From: Penelope pileata
Lineage: Eukaryota > Chordata > Aves > Galliformes > Cracidae
Length of the DNA: 64,000 nt
Direction of reading: 5' to 3'
NCBI GenBank assembly: GCA_013396635.1
Contig: WBMW01002318.1
Location: 1 to 64,000 of the forward strand
The translations under genes and the position numbers were made by a program. A model generated the notes under the pieces. That model saw only the letters and a program-made list of their open reading frames with translations, made no database searches and had not been told where the DNA came from. Positions 13,001 through 24,564 of this stretch are shown piece after piece. Positions within the stretch are counted from its first letter, which is position 1, and every line of letters starts with the position of its first letter.

Positions 13001-13857
13001 CTTAATTTATCTACAGATATAATAGCAAATTTGCCATTTTTGCACAGTAATGTGAGGCCCTCAGATGAAAAGAGTTACATAAGTGAAAATGATTATATAT
13101 ATAAAAATGAAATGTACCTAGATTCTCATTCTTCCAGAAGTGCTATTATTATTGTGATTGTTTTATTGCAGTTTCTACCATTCACTTGGGTACTCAAAGC
13201 TGCTGACTGATTTTTCTCAAAGGCAAGTACATAAAAAAGCTACAATTATTGTGTCCCTGAAATCAGAAGTCAGCTTTTTAGCCTTAAAAAGCTTTTAAAG
13301 CTACAGCATTCGTTTCCTTTTTGCCTTTGCTCCTCGGATTGTGTTAATTCACTCAAAAGTACCTTGCACAAACAAAAGCTGGGCTATTCACGCTCTTCTT
13401 TTTACTGTCTTTACTTCCATCCTTTCAGAGAATGCCTAGGGCTCATTGTAGTCACATACTAATACTACAGTTTACCTCATTAATGATGTAATTACCTCAC
13501 AGCAAAAAAAAAATAAACTAATTTGGAGATAAGAAGTAAATAACCTGGGAAATGTAACAATTATTTTCTATCTTAATGTTCTATCTGTTCACCTTACAAA
13601 ATGAAGACTCTTGAGTTCTATTAAATAATCAGTATTTTTGATTTTATAACAACGGGTGTAACCTCAACTCCCAAGTAATGCACAGTATCGGTTAAGGTTT
13701 TAGACAGCTTCACCTACTAGTTTAAAGGCATTAGCAGTTACAACATTGTCCACATTCCTGCTTTCTGCAGCTTTGAAGTTGCATTCTGCCACTCCAATGC
13801 TAGAGCCGAGTAAGACATCTCAAAAATAGTTGCCTGGTAATAAATACAGGCACTCAC
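10005..13857 (-). other. KDM4C: KDM4C intron (3.9 kb)
   Basis: Donor GTGAGT directly below 13858 and acceptor CAATTAG at 10005. The interior is AT-rich unique sequence with an (ATAA)n microsatellite at 10371..10388 and a short tandem of AATCCACAGAGC near 11110. I recognised no transposable element, RNA gene or exon. Confidence 0.85.
10371..10388. repeat. (AAAT)n microsatellite
   Basis: About four and a half units of a four-base AT-rich repeat in an intron. It is short and could be a polymorphic marker. Confidence 0.85.
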
Positions 13858-13977
13858 CTGATACATGTGAGCTGTGTTTGTTCCCAGATATTTTGCACCA
13901 TACAGCTTTCCATCAGGCCACTTCACTTGGACAACCTCTCCCTCTGCAGGTGGGCCCAGCTTTAGGCAATCTCTGCT
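13858..13977 (-). CDS. KDM4C: KDM4C Tudor-domain exon (aromatic cage)
   Basis: This 120-bp exon encodes 40 residues, SRDCLKLGPPAEGEVV followed by QVKWPDGKLYGAKYLGTNTA and HMYQ, between acceptor TTTGTAAACAG and donor GTGAGT. It covers the hinge between the two Tudor lobes and most of the second lobe. The W of KWPDG and the Y of KLYGAKY align with the W967 and Y973 cage residues described for KDM4A, which hold trimethyl-lysine. They pair with an aromatic residue in the preceding exon. WPDGKLYGAKY marks KDM4C; KDM4A has WTDGQVYGAKF. The exon is symmetric (phase 0). Its upstream intron is the longest completely contained in the window. Confidence 0.96.
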
Positions 13978-16538
13978 CTGTTTACAAAGAAGAATGGATT
14001 CTCACGTCAGGGAGTGAGCTAAAGCACTTTGAAATTACCAGTAAGCTGCTTCTTACAACTTGATAATTGGAGGAGATTTATTACCATGTGTGTTTCAAGT
14101 TTTATAATCCTGCTAATGGGCTAACAGAAGATACCGTTAGCCTTTATGAAAATGAAATACTGACCAAAGAAACACTCTCTTAACAGCTTGATGCTGCATT
14201 GGCAGGGCAACATATGCATAAATCAGATAGCTATCAGCAACTGTGATACATTTCCTCAAATTAATTTCTGCCACACATTGAAAATAAAGATCACTAAAGA
14301 GCAATTGAATATGTGCAACAATTTCTTTTACATATTCAAGTAACTCGTGTTTTGTTAATTGCAGCACATTTTTGCTAGATGCTAACTTCGCTGACTGAAA
14401 CATACAGTTAGATAAAACTATAAATGGTGAGAATGTCAATGAGTTCTTTGCATAGCTGATGGAGAAACAAATAATCTAAATACATGTAATGAAGAACAGG
14501 TGAGGTTTTCGGTTTGGCTTTTTTCTGACAGGTTTTTTTTTGACAGGTTTTTTTCTGTGTTTCAGCAAATACTGTGCCTGACTTGTTGAGCATGCCAGAG
14601 CAGAACAGTTTACACTGTTTGTGACATATCCTTCCTATGGTTTCTTTTGCCCCATATGGCTCAAGTCTGACCCAAATGACTCCTGTGCAGAGCACACTGT
14701 CCACATCAGAAAATATACGAAGGACCAGGAAAGGACTGTGCTCACCAATTCTTTTGAAGCCATCTTTGCCAAATATTAACCACTAAAAAGGCATCTATTC
14801 TTTGTAGTGACTACCTCAAAAGACTTGTGATGTAAATTAGTGCTAATTTAGTGGTATCCTCCTAGGTGTGACAGTACCTATTCAATCCTTGCTATTTGAG
14901 CTCACTGCTGAGAGGTAGAATGGGAAGGGAGAAGATAAAGCCAAGGGCTCACGTACGAGGACTCAGAGACAAGGTTCTTCAGGATCTGGTATTGCCTCAG
15001 GTTGCTGTGGTACTTTTATCACTTTCAGTCTCAGATTTACATGAAATAATTTCCCAAAATTTTACTGCTTGTGTTCATCAGGCACTTTCAACTGAGGCCA
15101 ATGATTATGACAAGGAACTAAAAATGTGGGCGCAAAAATGCACTATAGCAATCCTTACTGGAATATTACCTTGTTACAATATTACATTAGCCCAATCCAG
15201 GCCTTACAAATTCTTTATAATCACATACATCCATGAAATTGATTCACCTCATGACAATAGCAGAATAAAGCTGGGATTTCACAGAAATGCACATTTCTGC
15301 AGAACAGATCACAATGCTGTCTCTGTCATCGCTCAGGAGCTCTCCAAGGGGACAGCTCTAAAATTTACCGTGTGTGTTTGCCTGGCAAGTGCTGTTGTGA
15401 CAGACACAGAATGATGTATCCTTTTTAACATCACCGTATATCCAATGGCTCCACCCTCTTCTGTGGTTGTAGGTGGCATTACTGTACTACTCTTCCCAGT
15501 ATTTCCAGAGGAAAGGGAAGGGGGAAGAGAGGCAAGTGTTTCTCTGTTTGGTGAAGATGTTCAATGACATCATTATACTTCCTTTCTTATCTATTGCTAA
15601 AGCACAAAAAGGAAAAACAAATCTTGGCAAAATATCTTGAAACAAACTTTTAAAAAGCATCATGGAATACAGCAAATTTCCTTAAAACAAACAACCTATA
15701 AACAATGTCAAGCCAAACATTAATTTTCCAAGAACAAAGGCCCACCATGAATTGCTCCCTCTCTATCCTGCAGAAGAAAAAGCCATTCTTTGTATACACA
15801 TCCACAGCACCTTACTCTTTGGAACAACACTTGGGAAACCCATACTTAACTGTTTGTGCTGATAACTGCCAAGAGGTCCTAACTTCTCTTGTATTACACA
15901 AATTTATTATAGATTCTCTTTATGCTGCAAAAATAATTCTCATCAGTTTCATCTGGGTCACGATTAGACACATTTTTCAGGCTGCCAGAACTAACATGCA
16001 ACCTCACTCTTCTCAGTTTTATCATGAAAAGAGGGGCATAAGATATGGCTGTCATTCAGCATTCTCATATTCCAGCTGTGAATAATATACAGCGTGGTTC
16101 CTTGTACCGGGAAGCCCTGAACTGGACGTAGCACTTCAGACATGGTCTCACACACTGTACATTTACACACATTCAAAGAATTTCATTATAAGCACAAATC
16201 TGTAAAGAATAACAATTCTTAAACTTTTTTGGTTTTTTAAACCGGCTGTATTTTCTGACTTAAGCATTCATTTGGAGTTCATTGAAACAGAATAGTAATA
16301 AATGTTGGAAAAATATACTGATGTACTGCTTTTTGATGCCTAATGCTGTCACTAAAACACATTCTTGTGTACATCACTACAGATAAAGTAGACATTTTTC
16401 CTACATTTTTGTTTCCTCTGATATTCCTTTGTTTTTACCAGAGTGATTGAACAGTGCTTTGCTTCTCAAAAGCTGGACAGGATATCTGTAAGTACCAAAC
16501 TCAGCTGCAGTGTTAGGGTGGTGCTGGTTGGCACCAGA

Positions 16539-16574
16539 AGACAGAAGAACAGGAATAGACAGAAGAACAGGAAC
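16539..16574. repeat. 18-bp tandem duplication
   Basis: Two adjacent copies of an 18-base unit beginning AGACAGAAGAACAGG; they differ only at the final base (T versus C). It is a local intronic duplication with no evident function. Confidence 0.85.
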
Positions 16575-19500
16575 AAATGTGGACTCACACTAAGAAATTT
16601 TTTAAAAAAGAGAGAGGAAGTTTGCACTGGGAGCGTGCATTTGAATCCAGGAACTGAGAAATGCTGCAAGATTCCCATCGTCTGAATGCAGCCAGTGACA
16701 TCTGGAGAAAATAATTTATTTTAAAAGTTGAAAAAATACGTTCACAGGCTTTCCTAAGTCAAGGCTAGAAAGTATAGATCTAAGATGAACTTAAGAGTTA
16801 TTAAGACTTCTCCAAAACTATCTGAACATGTTCCTTGGATACCTACAGTTTAATTTTGGCAATGTTTGAATGGTATTAATTCAGCTATTTGAAATTCAGC
16901 AATTATTTTGGAAATCATAAAAGTCTAAGAGCCTTAGATTTCTTCTACATTTGATTCAAAGCAGCCACACTGAAAACGATATTTAATGAATTCAAAGGAA
17001 ATATAAAATTAAATGGTGCAATCCTTGAAGTCAACAGGATGAAATCTCAGTGCTGCTGAGCAAGTCATCTTCTATGGGTGTGGCTCCTATCTTCAGGCAC
17101 TGGCTTAAAGAAGCCTGCAAGTTAAACTGATAGTAGAAAGGATACTGTACTCTTTCATGTAAAGATTGTAGTAGGAAATGATGAAATTATTCTGTGACTA
17201 CAGATATCAGCCAAAGTTAATTTATTGAGTCTCTGGTCTGACAGAAACCTAGATAGAGAAAAAAATCTTAGAAAGGAAAATAGTGGCATAGCTCACATAG
17301 AATATTTTAGCATTTAAAGGGTAAAAAAAGTTTAATTTTTTTCTTTCCCAGTGAGAAAGGCAGCAGTTGAATGAAAAAGACCTAAAAACTGCAATGCATC
17401 ATTCAGTAACTTTCAAAATTTTTCTTTTCAGTTTAAAAACCTTAAATATATTTTTTCAGGTTAAAAAAGTGAAAAGAAAGAAGCTCTCAAAAATATTTCC
17501 AATATTAGGAATTGCTCCAGAGTTTAGCGTCAAATAAAGGTTTTCATTAGCTTGTACAACTATCTGCCTTTCAACCGTCAGCTTAAAGCAAGACCTTTGA
17601 TCTTTCAGAAGCTTAACTGGAATCACATTCTTCTAAATTTGATTTAGTCTTAGGTGAATGTGGCATATGATTGGTGGAGAAGGGAATCAATTAACTCCCT
17701 TAACTTTAACAGTAAGATCATGGCCATAAAGGTAAATATTTTATTCAAAATAATAGTAATAACATTGGTGAATTTATCTCAAGAATTTATTTGGAAAAAG
17801 GAAAACGCCCATATTGCATCACTTAGAGAAGGTATAAACCTAACAATAGTCTAATATTTAAAATTGTTGCTAGAAAACAATCCCATTCAAATTGACAAAA
17901 TGACAGTATTTGTTTATTAAAATCACGGCCAACTTCATCAGATCACCTGGCTTTTGTTATTTGTTTTGATGATGTGATCCTGCCCTGATACCAGAGGATA
18001 CAGTGAAGAAGGTCCTTGATTTGATCTTCCAACTGACAACCTCTATTAAGACTGTTTTCAGAGCTGAATATTGCCTCCCTCTCACACTTCTGCATGAGCA
18101 TTCTGTGGAACTTCTGTCAGGACAAAGGAAATCAATTTCCATCTTGATCAGATCAGAACATTTTCTGAAGGAGATTACTAAACTCGGTTCTCACAGCTGT
18201 GCTCCTACAGTGAGTTGAGTAGGGAAGAGGAGAATGAAACATTGCAATGTAAAATATGTTTCCAATCAGTAAGTGACAACTTCTACAACTGATGAATATT
18301 ACTATGTTCCCTGAACACAGCCCTAAAACATTCAGATATATACAGTTATAAAAGGAAGATTAAGATTTGTCAGTGTCTACAATAACAAGGCCAAAAATTT
18401 GGAAAGATATTGAAGAAAAAATCAATCTAAGTTATACAGTAAAAAGTGGCAACATTGTCTGTGAGTAGTTGACTCTTGAAGTTTATTCATACACACCAAC
18501 AACCCGTATGAATACACGTAATTTGTTGCCTTACAGCTGCACTGTTTTACAAACCCAAGGTTTACATTTGTGAACTGGTATAATTTAATGTATTTTCTTA
18601 GATATGTCCTTTCACGTGCAGAGTAGACTCTTCCTGTTCTGAACCATTTCATCCTTCTGGAACTTTCTGAAACATTTTGAAGGCTACCATACACGTAACT
18701 TTCTTGCACATATTTCTCATGAGGGTATTTCTACAAAATTCACAATGTGGAACATTGAACTGTAATCAAGCATTAACCAAGACAGCAAACATAATCAGGT
18801 GAACAGCTCTTCATTTCCTAACTGAGCCATTCCTATCACACGAATCTCAGCAACTCCAATTTTATTTTCCTCAACACTAATAGAATTGCTTATCTGTTTA
18901 AATGGCAGGCACAGTGCTGGCTCTGATATTTTTCAAATTACTATGCTTTAGACTGTATTCTAAATAAAATATTTGTGTTTGTTTAAATTGTATTCTAATC
19001 ACAGCATTTTTCTTGATGTCACTTAGCAAAAATTTCTCCATCTTATTGACATTCCTGTGTTTTGCTTGCTAATTTGTTTTGTTTTGGAAACAAAGCACAA
19101 AATGCCTTGTTGTTAATTAAAATTCTAGTGAAATACCAACGGCACTATAATTGATATGAATGCTACAGGGCTGAAGTGGGTATGTGTGGCTCTTGCAACA
19201 GGTTTTCTGAGCTGTTAAATACTTCCACTAGTTTTGCTGTGTGACTCTGTAATGCAGCAAAAGAATGAAATATACAGAATTTGTATAAGTAATTTTGATC
19301 ACTGGTAAAGGAATAGTACAGATTTTTTAAAAATATACACAGAATCTGGCTGGCATTATTCTTCCCAGAATGCTATTAGTTTAAAGACAGTTCAAATGTC
19401 AGCTCAAAGTTTGACAATGCAAAATACCTGTACAAATAGTTTAGATGAATACATTTTTTGTACTGTTAAGTTACTCATTTTTATAACAGAAAAACCCTCT

Positions 19501-21969
19501 ATACATATATACATCAAAACTCTCGAAGACGTCCTCCAATCCATCAACTGCAGTCTTGCAGGAAGGCTGCATAAGATTCAATTTCCTTGTGCAGCTGCCT
19601 TCTGTATCAGAAAGCTCTTCAATCCCACCTTGCTGCTGTCGTGCTACTTGTTGAGAAAGAATGGCCAAAGGCAGAGGTAATCAACAGCCTAGCTTCACCG
19701 TCCACTGTGCATGGTGATACATATCCTTTATGTATTGTTTCATCCCTTACTCATAGGGGCCATATGACAATATTCTAATCCTCCTCCTGGCATTCTGAAA
19801 GCAGATAATCTAGCCCTGAGGTTTCAAAGATCAAAGAGAAACAGATACCAGAAGGATGAATTTCAGCTATATCAGACTCTCTAACTGTAATAAACCTGGC
19901 ATTCCTATCCTGCTTACCTCAATTATACTTTTCATACTACCACTTACATAGTCTTTGAAAATTCATACACACTGTTAAAATCAAACTGTTATATAGAAAC
20001 TGTCCATCTCCCATCACCTCCTGCATACTTAAAGCCATATGAATGTCTCAGACTTGAATATCAACCTATCTCTAAGCACAATTTGCATGGAGCAAGCCAA
20101 AATACGAACTCATTTGAGCTTTTACATTAAAAATTCCATGGTTTCTGAAAAATAACTTAAAATTTATCCACAGTCTCCTGCACTTGATAACCAACACTTC
20201 TGTTCTTTTATTCTGGAGGAACTGAAATTCATTTCATAGCAAAACAGGCATTAATCACAGACTTTTAGAAACTTCAATGTGAACAGTTACTTCTGATAAC
20301 ACAAGTAAAGCACATTCACTTCATCTGATTTTCACTGATAAGACTTCAAGTGGATTTCTAGTTCCCAGAATCACAACATGAAACAAGTAAGAACAACCTT
20401 AGCCCAATTCCTGGGCTATGGCACAGAAATGATCCTGCCATCGACTATAGTTGAACTGCAGCAGTTGCACCTAAATTTTCCCCTTTCAAATTATGAACCA
20501 AATTTAATTTACTCACCCAATTCATTGCTACTAGGATATTTGCCATGAGATAGTGCTCTCTGCACTAGCAGAACACATGAAGATTATCTGAACAGGAAGG
20601 AGGGCAGAAGAACTGAACATGCAGTAAGCAAGCTGTCATTAAGGGTTAGGTTGTGCTGCACAAATCCAAGAGAAAACAAGGCTTCTGTGGCAGAGCAGGA
20701 AAGGTGCCTCCCCTGTACCTCCAAACAGTCCTGACAGTGGAGGTGAAATGTCCGCAGGCCCATTCTGCAAAGGCACTTAATGCAAGTTGTCTCCTCTGCT
20801 TATGTTATTTCAGCTAACATTAACTTTCAACTTTAGTACTAGTGATTAAGCTCCCACAGTCATGCTTACCAGTAATTGTTTCATAAGGAGCATGGCCAAT
20901 GTGATTACAGCTAACACCTCAGATTTAGAAAGCTTGTCATACAGACAAATAACACACTGCAGCTGAAAATAGTGAATATATCTACAAACACTATTAAAGC
21001 GGAAGTGAAGACAAAAAGCTGTAGAAACTCTCTGAAATCAACTGCTGATGTCAAAAGACTGTCAAACTGTTTTTCTTTGAGAAACTGATAGTATACAGTA
21101 CTTATGCAAATTTTTAGAAACACAAAATTAGGTTTCATACGTTCCAAGACAATCTGAATGAAAAGGAGAGTGGTAGCTAATTTGCCACAGTCAGAATTTT
21201 ATCTAAACAGGAACAGCAATTTACACAGTGCATTAGCATTTGAAAGAGCAGGCCTGATTCCCAGGAGTGCAATTCTGGTTTTGAATTGGTATAAATTCAA
21301 TGAAATCACCAGATTAACAGAATAGTTACTGTAATTCAACAAATTTAGCATTGGATCACAGACTGCATAGTACAAAAATACTTTGAACACATGCATATTA
21401 TGTTGTCCTTAAAATGTTGCTGATTCTTCTCTTATAAAATGAATATGTTTTTTCTCTGAAGGGAAACTAGAAGTCAAATTGAATCATGCATTCCTAAATA
21501 CACCAAAGAATTTTTTACTTTCTATATAGCTTAAAAGGCTACTATTTCAACCATTACATGGTCTTTCAGCGATAACATAAATTCATGCATAATGCTAACT
21601 GAGAGATGCAGAACTGCCCAAAAGACTACAATTCCAACCCATGACGTAGAATGCAGCCTAGGATGTCCAGGGTGGTACTGGGCATCACAAAAAGGTGCAG
21701 AACAAAGGATACTAAGGAGCCTTATGGTGCAAAATGCTCTATGACATTTATCAGAGTTTCTGATGAGACTCAGAGACTCTATGAGACTCAGAGTTTCTTA
21801 AGAGTGGTGGGAAAGTGAAGTTGGCAAGGACACCAGAGTCTCTAACTCACTGTGCTTGATTGAAGTACAAGGTCTCCCTCACGCGGAAGAGAAACCTTGC
21901 AACAGTTATATGAGACTCTGAATCCTACCCTACTCACCTCCTTTTCTGGGCATAGATATTACATATATT

Positions 21970-22430
21970 ACAGAATCACAGAATGGTCGAAACCCTCTCT
22001 TCCAGCAGGGACACTCAGTGCAGGGTGCCCAGGACTACGCCAAGGCAGCTTTTGAAGATTTTCAAGGAGGAGAACCCACAGCCTCTCTGTCTGTGCGAGT
22101 GCTCAGTCAACCCTAAATTTAAAAAACAGTGTTTCCTGATGTTCAGGAGGGGCCTCTTGTGTTTCAGTTTGTGCCCACCGCCTCTAGTCTGGCACTGGGC
22201 AACACAGGAAAGAGCCCGGTTCTCTTTGCACCCTTCAGGCATTTATACACATCAACAAAATCCCCTTGAGCCCTCTCTTCTCCAGGCTGAACAGTCCCAG
22301 CTCTCTCAGTCTTCCATCATAGGAGAAACACCCATCATCTTGGTGGCCTTTTGTTGTACTCTCTACGGTATGTCCATGTCTCTCTTTTCCTGAGGAGCTC
22401 ACAACTGGACACAGTGAACATCTAAAGGTC
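21970..22430 (-). mobile_element. CR1 LINE fragment, 3' end, minus strand
   Basis: The left edge (CAGAATCACAGAATGG) is the reverse complement of a CR1 3' end. The interior carries hallmark CR1 text in reverse, for example CTTCTCCAGGCTGAACAG and an ACTGGACACAGT block near 22405. On the minus strand a broken frame gives KLKHKRPLLNIRKH, the C-terminal part of the CR1 ORF2 reverse-transcriptase protein. The element is 5'-truncated, as most CR1 copies are, and has stops and shifts, so it is dead. It lies in the same orientation as KDM4C. Confidence 0.9.
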
Positions 22431-22994
22431 TGAAGTTCCTCGTAAATCTATTGCAGTCTGAGGACTACAGTGAGGATTTTATATACTGTTCCTGCCTTTT
22501 TTTCCTTCAGTATTGTCTTAGTTTCTAACAGAAGTTACTTCTCTCACAGTGTCTGGTATGAAGTTGTTTTGTCTTCAGAAGAGAAACAAAACTGATAACA
22601 CCTGGCAGTGTTGAACACAGCCAAGGACATATTTTGTTCCTCAGTGAAGCNTAACACATATGGCAAGGTGGGAAATAATCTACTTCTGAAATACGTAACG
22701 AATAGGGTAAATTGCCAGATATGAAAATCCTACAATTCTTGGTTACCTCAGAAAAAAAGTTGAGACAGCAAATAATGCTGCTCCTCCTGTCCCAGCATTC
22801 CCATTTGATCTGTGGTTCCTATCTGATAGCAGAGATTTTGCTGTGCTCCCCATGTTCATCATGGTGGTGTTCATCATGGTGCTGGAGATGGACAGACACT
22901 CACTTTGCAAACACAGGAAGCATTTCAATATATTTCTGTCTCTCACTTGCTTCACTGCAAAGTCAGCCATTTTATCTTAAACCACAAAGTAACA

Positions 22995-23735
22995 GACTGT
23001 CTTCCATTCTCTTGCACAGCTCAGAAGGCCAATGGTATTCTGGGCTTCATCAGGAGAGGGGCGGCCAGCAGGGACAGTCTTCCATTCTCTTGCACAGCTC
23101 AGAAGGCCAATGGTATTCTGGGCTTCATCAGGAGAGGGGTGGCCAGCAGGGACAGGGAAGTGATTGTCCCTCTCTACTCTCCCTTTATGAGGCCCCATCT
23201 GGAGTACTCTGTCCAGGTCTGGGGCCCCCAATACAGGAAAGATATGGAACTTTTGTAGCGTGTCCAGAGGTGGGCCACAAAGATGATCAGAGGGCTGCAG
23301 CACCTCCCCTACAAGGACAGACTGAGGGAGCTGGGCTTGTTCAGCATGGAGAAGAGAAGGCTACGGGGAGACCTCATTGCAGCCTACCAGCATTTAAAAG
23401 GAGATTATGAACATGAGGGAAAACAACTTTTCACAAGGGTAGACAGTGATAGGACAAGGGGGAATGGTTTTAAGTTGAAGGAGGGAAGGTTTAGACTGGA
23501 TGTCAGAGGAGAGCTCTTCACTGAGAGAGTGGCGAGGTGCTGGCACAGGCTGCCCAGAGAGGTCGTGGATGCCCCATCCCTGGAGGTGTTCAAGGCCAGT
23601 TTGGATGGGGCCCTGGGCAACCTGATCTAGTACCAGATCTGGAGGTTGGTGGCCCTGCCTGTGGCAGGGGGGTTGGAACGTGATGATTCTTGGGGTCCCT
23701 TCCAAGCCAGACTATTCTAAGATTCTATGATTCTG
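22995..23735 (+). mobile_element. CR1 LINE fragment with ORF2 C-terminus, plus strand
   Basis: A 5'-truncated CR1 of about 740 bp ending in ATTCTAAGATTCTATGATTCTG, the octamer tail. Two plus-strand reading frames hold the C-terminal part of ORF2. The first contains AQKANGILGFIRRGVASRD and REVIVPLYSPFMRPHLEYSVQ and stops after DMELL at a TAG. It continues after that stop as LRELGLFSMEKRRLRGDLIA, GNGFKLKEGRFRLDVRGELF and WHRLPREVVDAPSLEVFKAS. The in-frame TAG and the 5' truncation make it inactive. It is relatively well preserved compared with the other CR1 copies here, which suggests a younger insertion. Its 5' edge carries a 78-bp tandem duplication. It is antisense to KDM4C. Confidence 0.95.
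23000..23155 (+). repeat. 78-bp tandem duplication inside the CR1
   Basis: Two head-to-tail copies of 78 bp (23000..23077 and 23078..23155) starting TCTTCCATTCTCTTGC. I see one mismatch, C at 23062 against T at 23140. Because 78 is 26 codons the duplication keeps the CR1 frame, so AQKANGILGFIRRG appears twice. The near identity indicates a recent event or gene conversion. Confidence 0.95.
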
Positions 23736-23989
23736 TTTCTCTTGCTGAGCTGTGATACCGCCTTCAATTTGTGTAAGATCTGTATTGATAAGGTTGTGTA
23801 AAGCATTCCATTAGAAAGTGGAAAGGACATTATACATAGGAAATTGTATAAAGATAACACTTACATTTGAAGGTTTGATTTGCTCTTAATCTAACCTATA
23901 TTCAATTCTTATGCTTATCTATTAAGCTTCTCCTCTTTCTACTGTAACTGGAAAATAACAAAAATCAAAAACCACAGAAAAATCACAAC

Positions 23990-24564
23990 CAGCGTGCCTT
24001 CACCAAGCGGGAGTCCTGCCTGTCCAACCTAGTGGCCTTCTGCAATGGTGTTATTATATCAATGGGTAAGAGAAGTCCTCAGTACAGGTGAGACATGGAC
24101 CTGTTGAAGCGTATCCAGAGGAGGGCCACAAAAATGATCCAGAGGATGGAACAACCCCACTGTGAGGACAGGCTGAGAGAGCTGGGGCTGTTCAGCCTGG
24201 AGGTAAGAAGACTGGGGAGTCCTGATAGTGGCCATTCAGTCTCTAAAGGCAGACTGTAAGAAAGAAGGGGACAGACTCTTCAGCAGGGTTTGTGTGACAG
24301 AACAAGGGAAAATGGTTTCAAATTCAAAGAGGGGAGATTTAGACTGGATATAAGGAAAAAGTTTTTAATGATAAGAGTAGTGAAGCATTAGAACAGGTTG
24401 CTCCGAGATGTGGATACCCAATCCCTGGAGACATTCCAGGTCAGGCTGGACACAGCTCTGAGCAACCTGATCTAGCTGCAGATGTCCCTGTGTACTGCAG
24501 GAGAGAGTTGCACCAGATGGTGCTTAAAGGTCCCTTCCAACTCAAACAATTCTCTGATTCTATG
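23990..24564 (+). mobile_element. CR1 LINE fragment, internally deleted, plus strand
   Basis: The 5' piece (about 23990..24069) matches the CR1 reverse-transcriptase region (TKRESCLSNLVAFCNGV in translation). It then jumps directly to the far 3' part of ORF2 beginning near 24078 (MDLLKRIQRRATKMIQRM in translation) and ends in CTCTGATTCTATGA at 24564. A large central segment is therefore missing. It lies about 250 bp downstream of another CR1 in the same direction and is antisense to KDM4C. Multiple shifts and stops make it inactive. Confidence 0.85.

Noticed and set aside
20630..20780. Less AT-rich stretch that might be an old repeat or conserved element
   Set aside because: No terminal repeats, coding frame or family text that I could recognise; reported only as unique intron sequence.
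22712..23410. 232-codon plus-strand open frame
   Set aside because: It overlaps the CR1 in a different frame from the ORF2 remnant and is lengthened by the 78-bp duplication; it is a shadow frame, not a gene.
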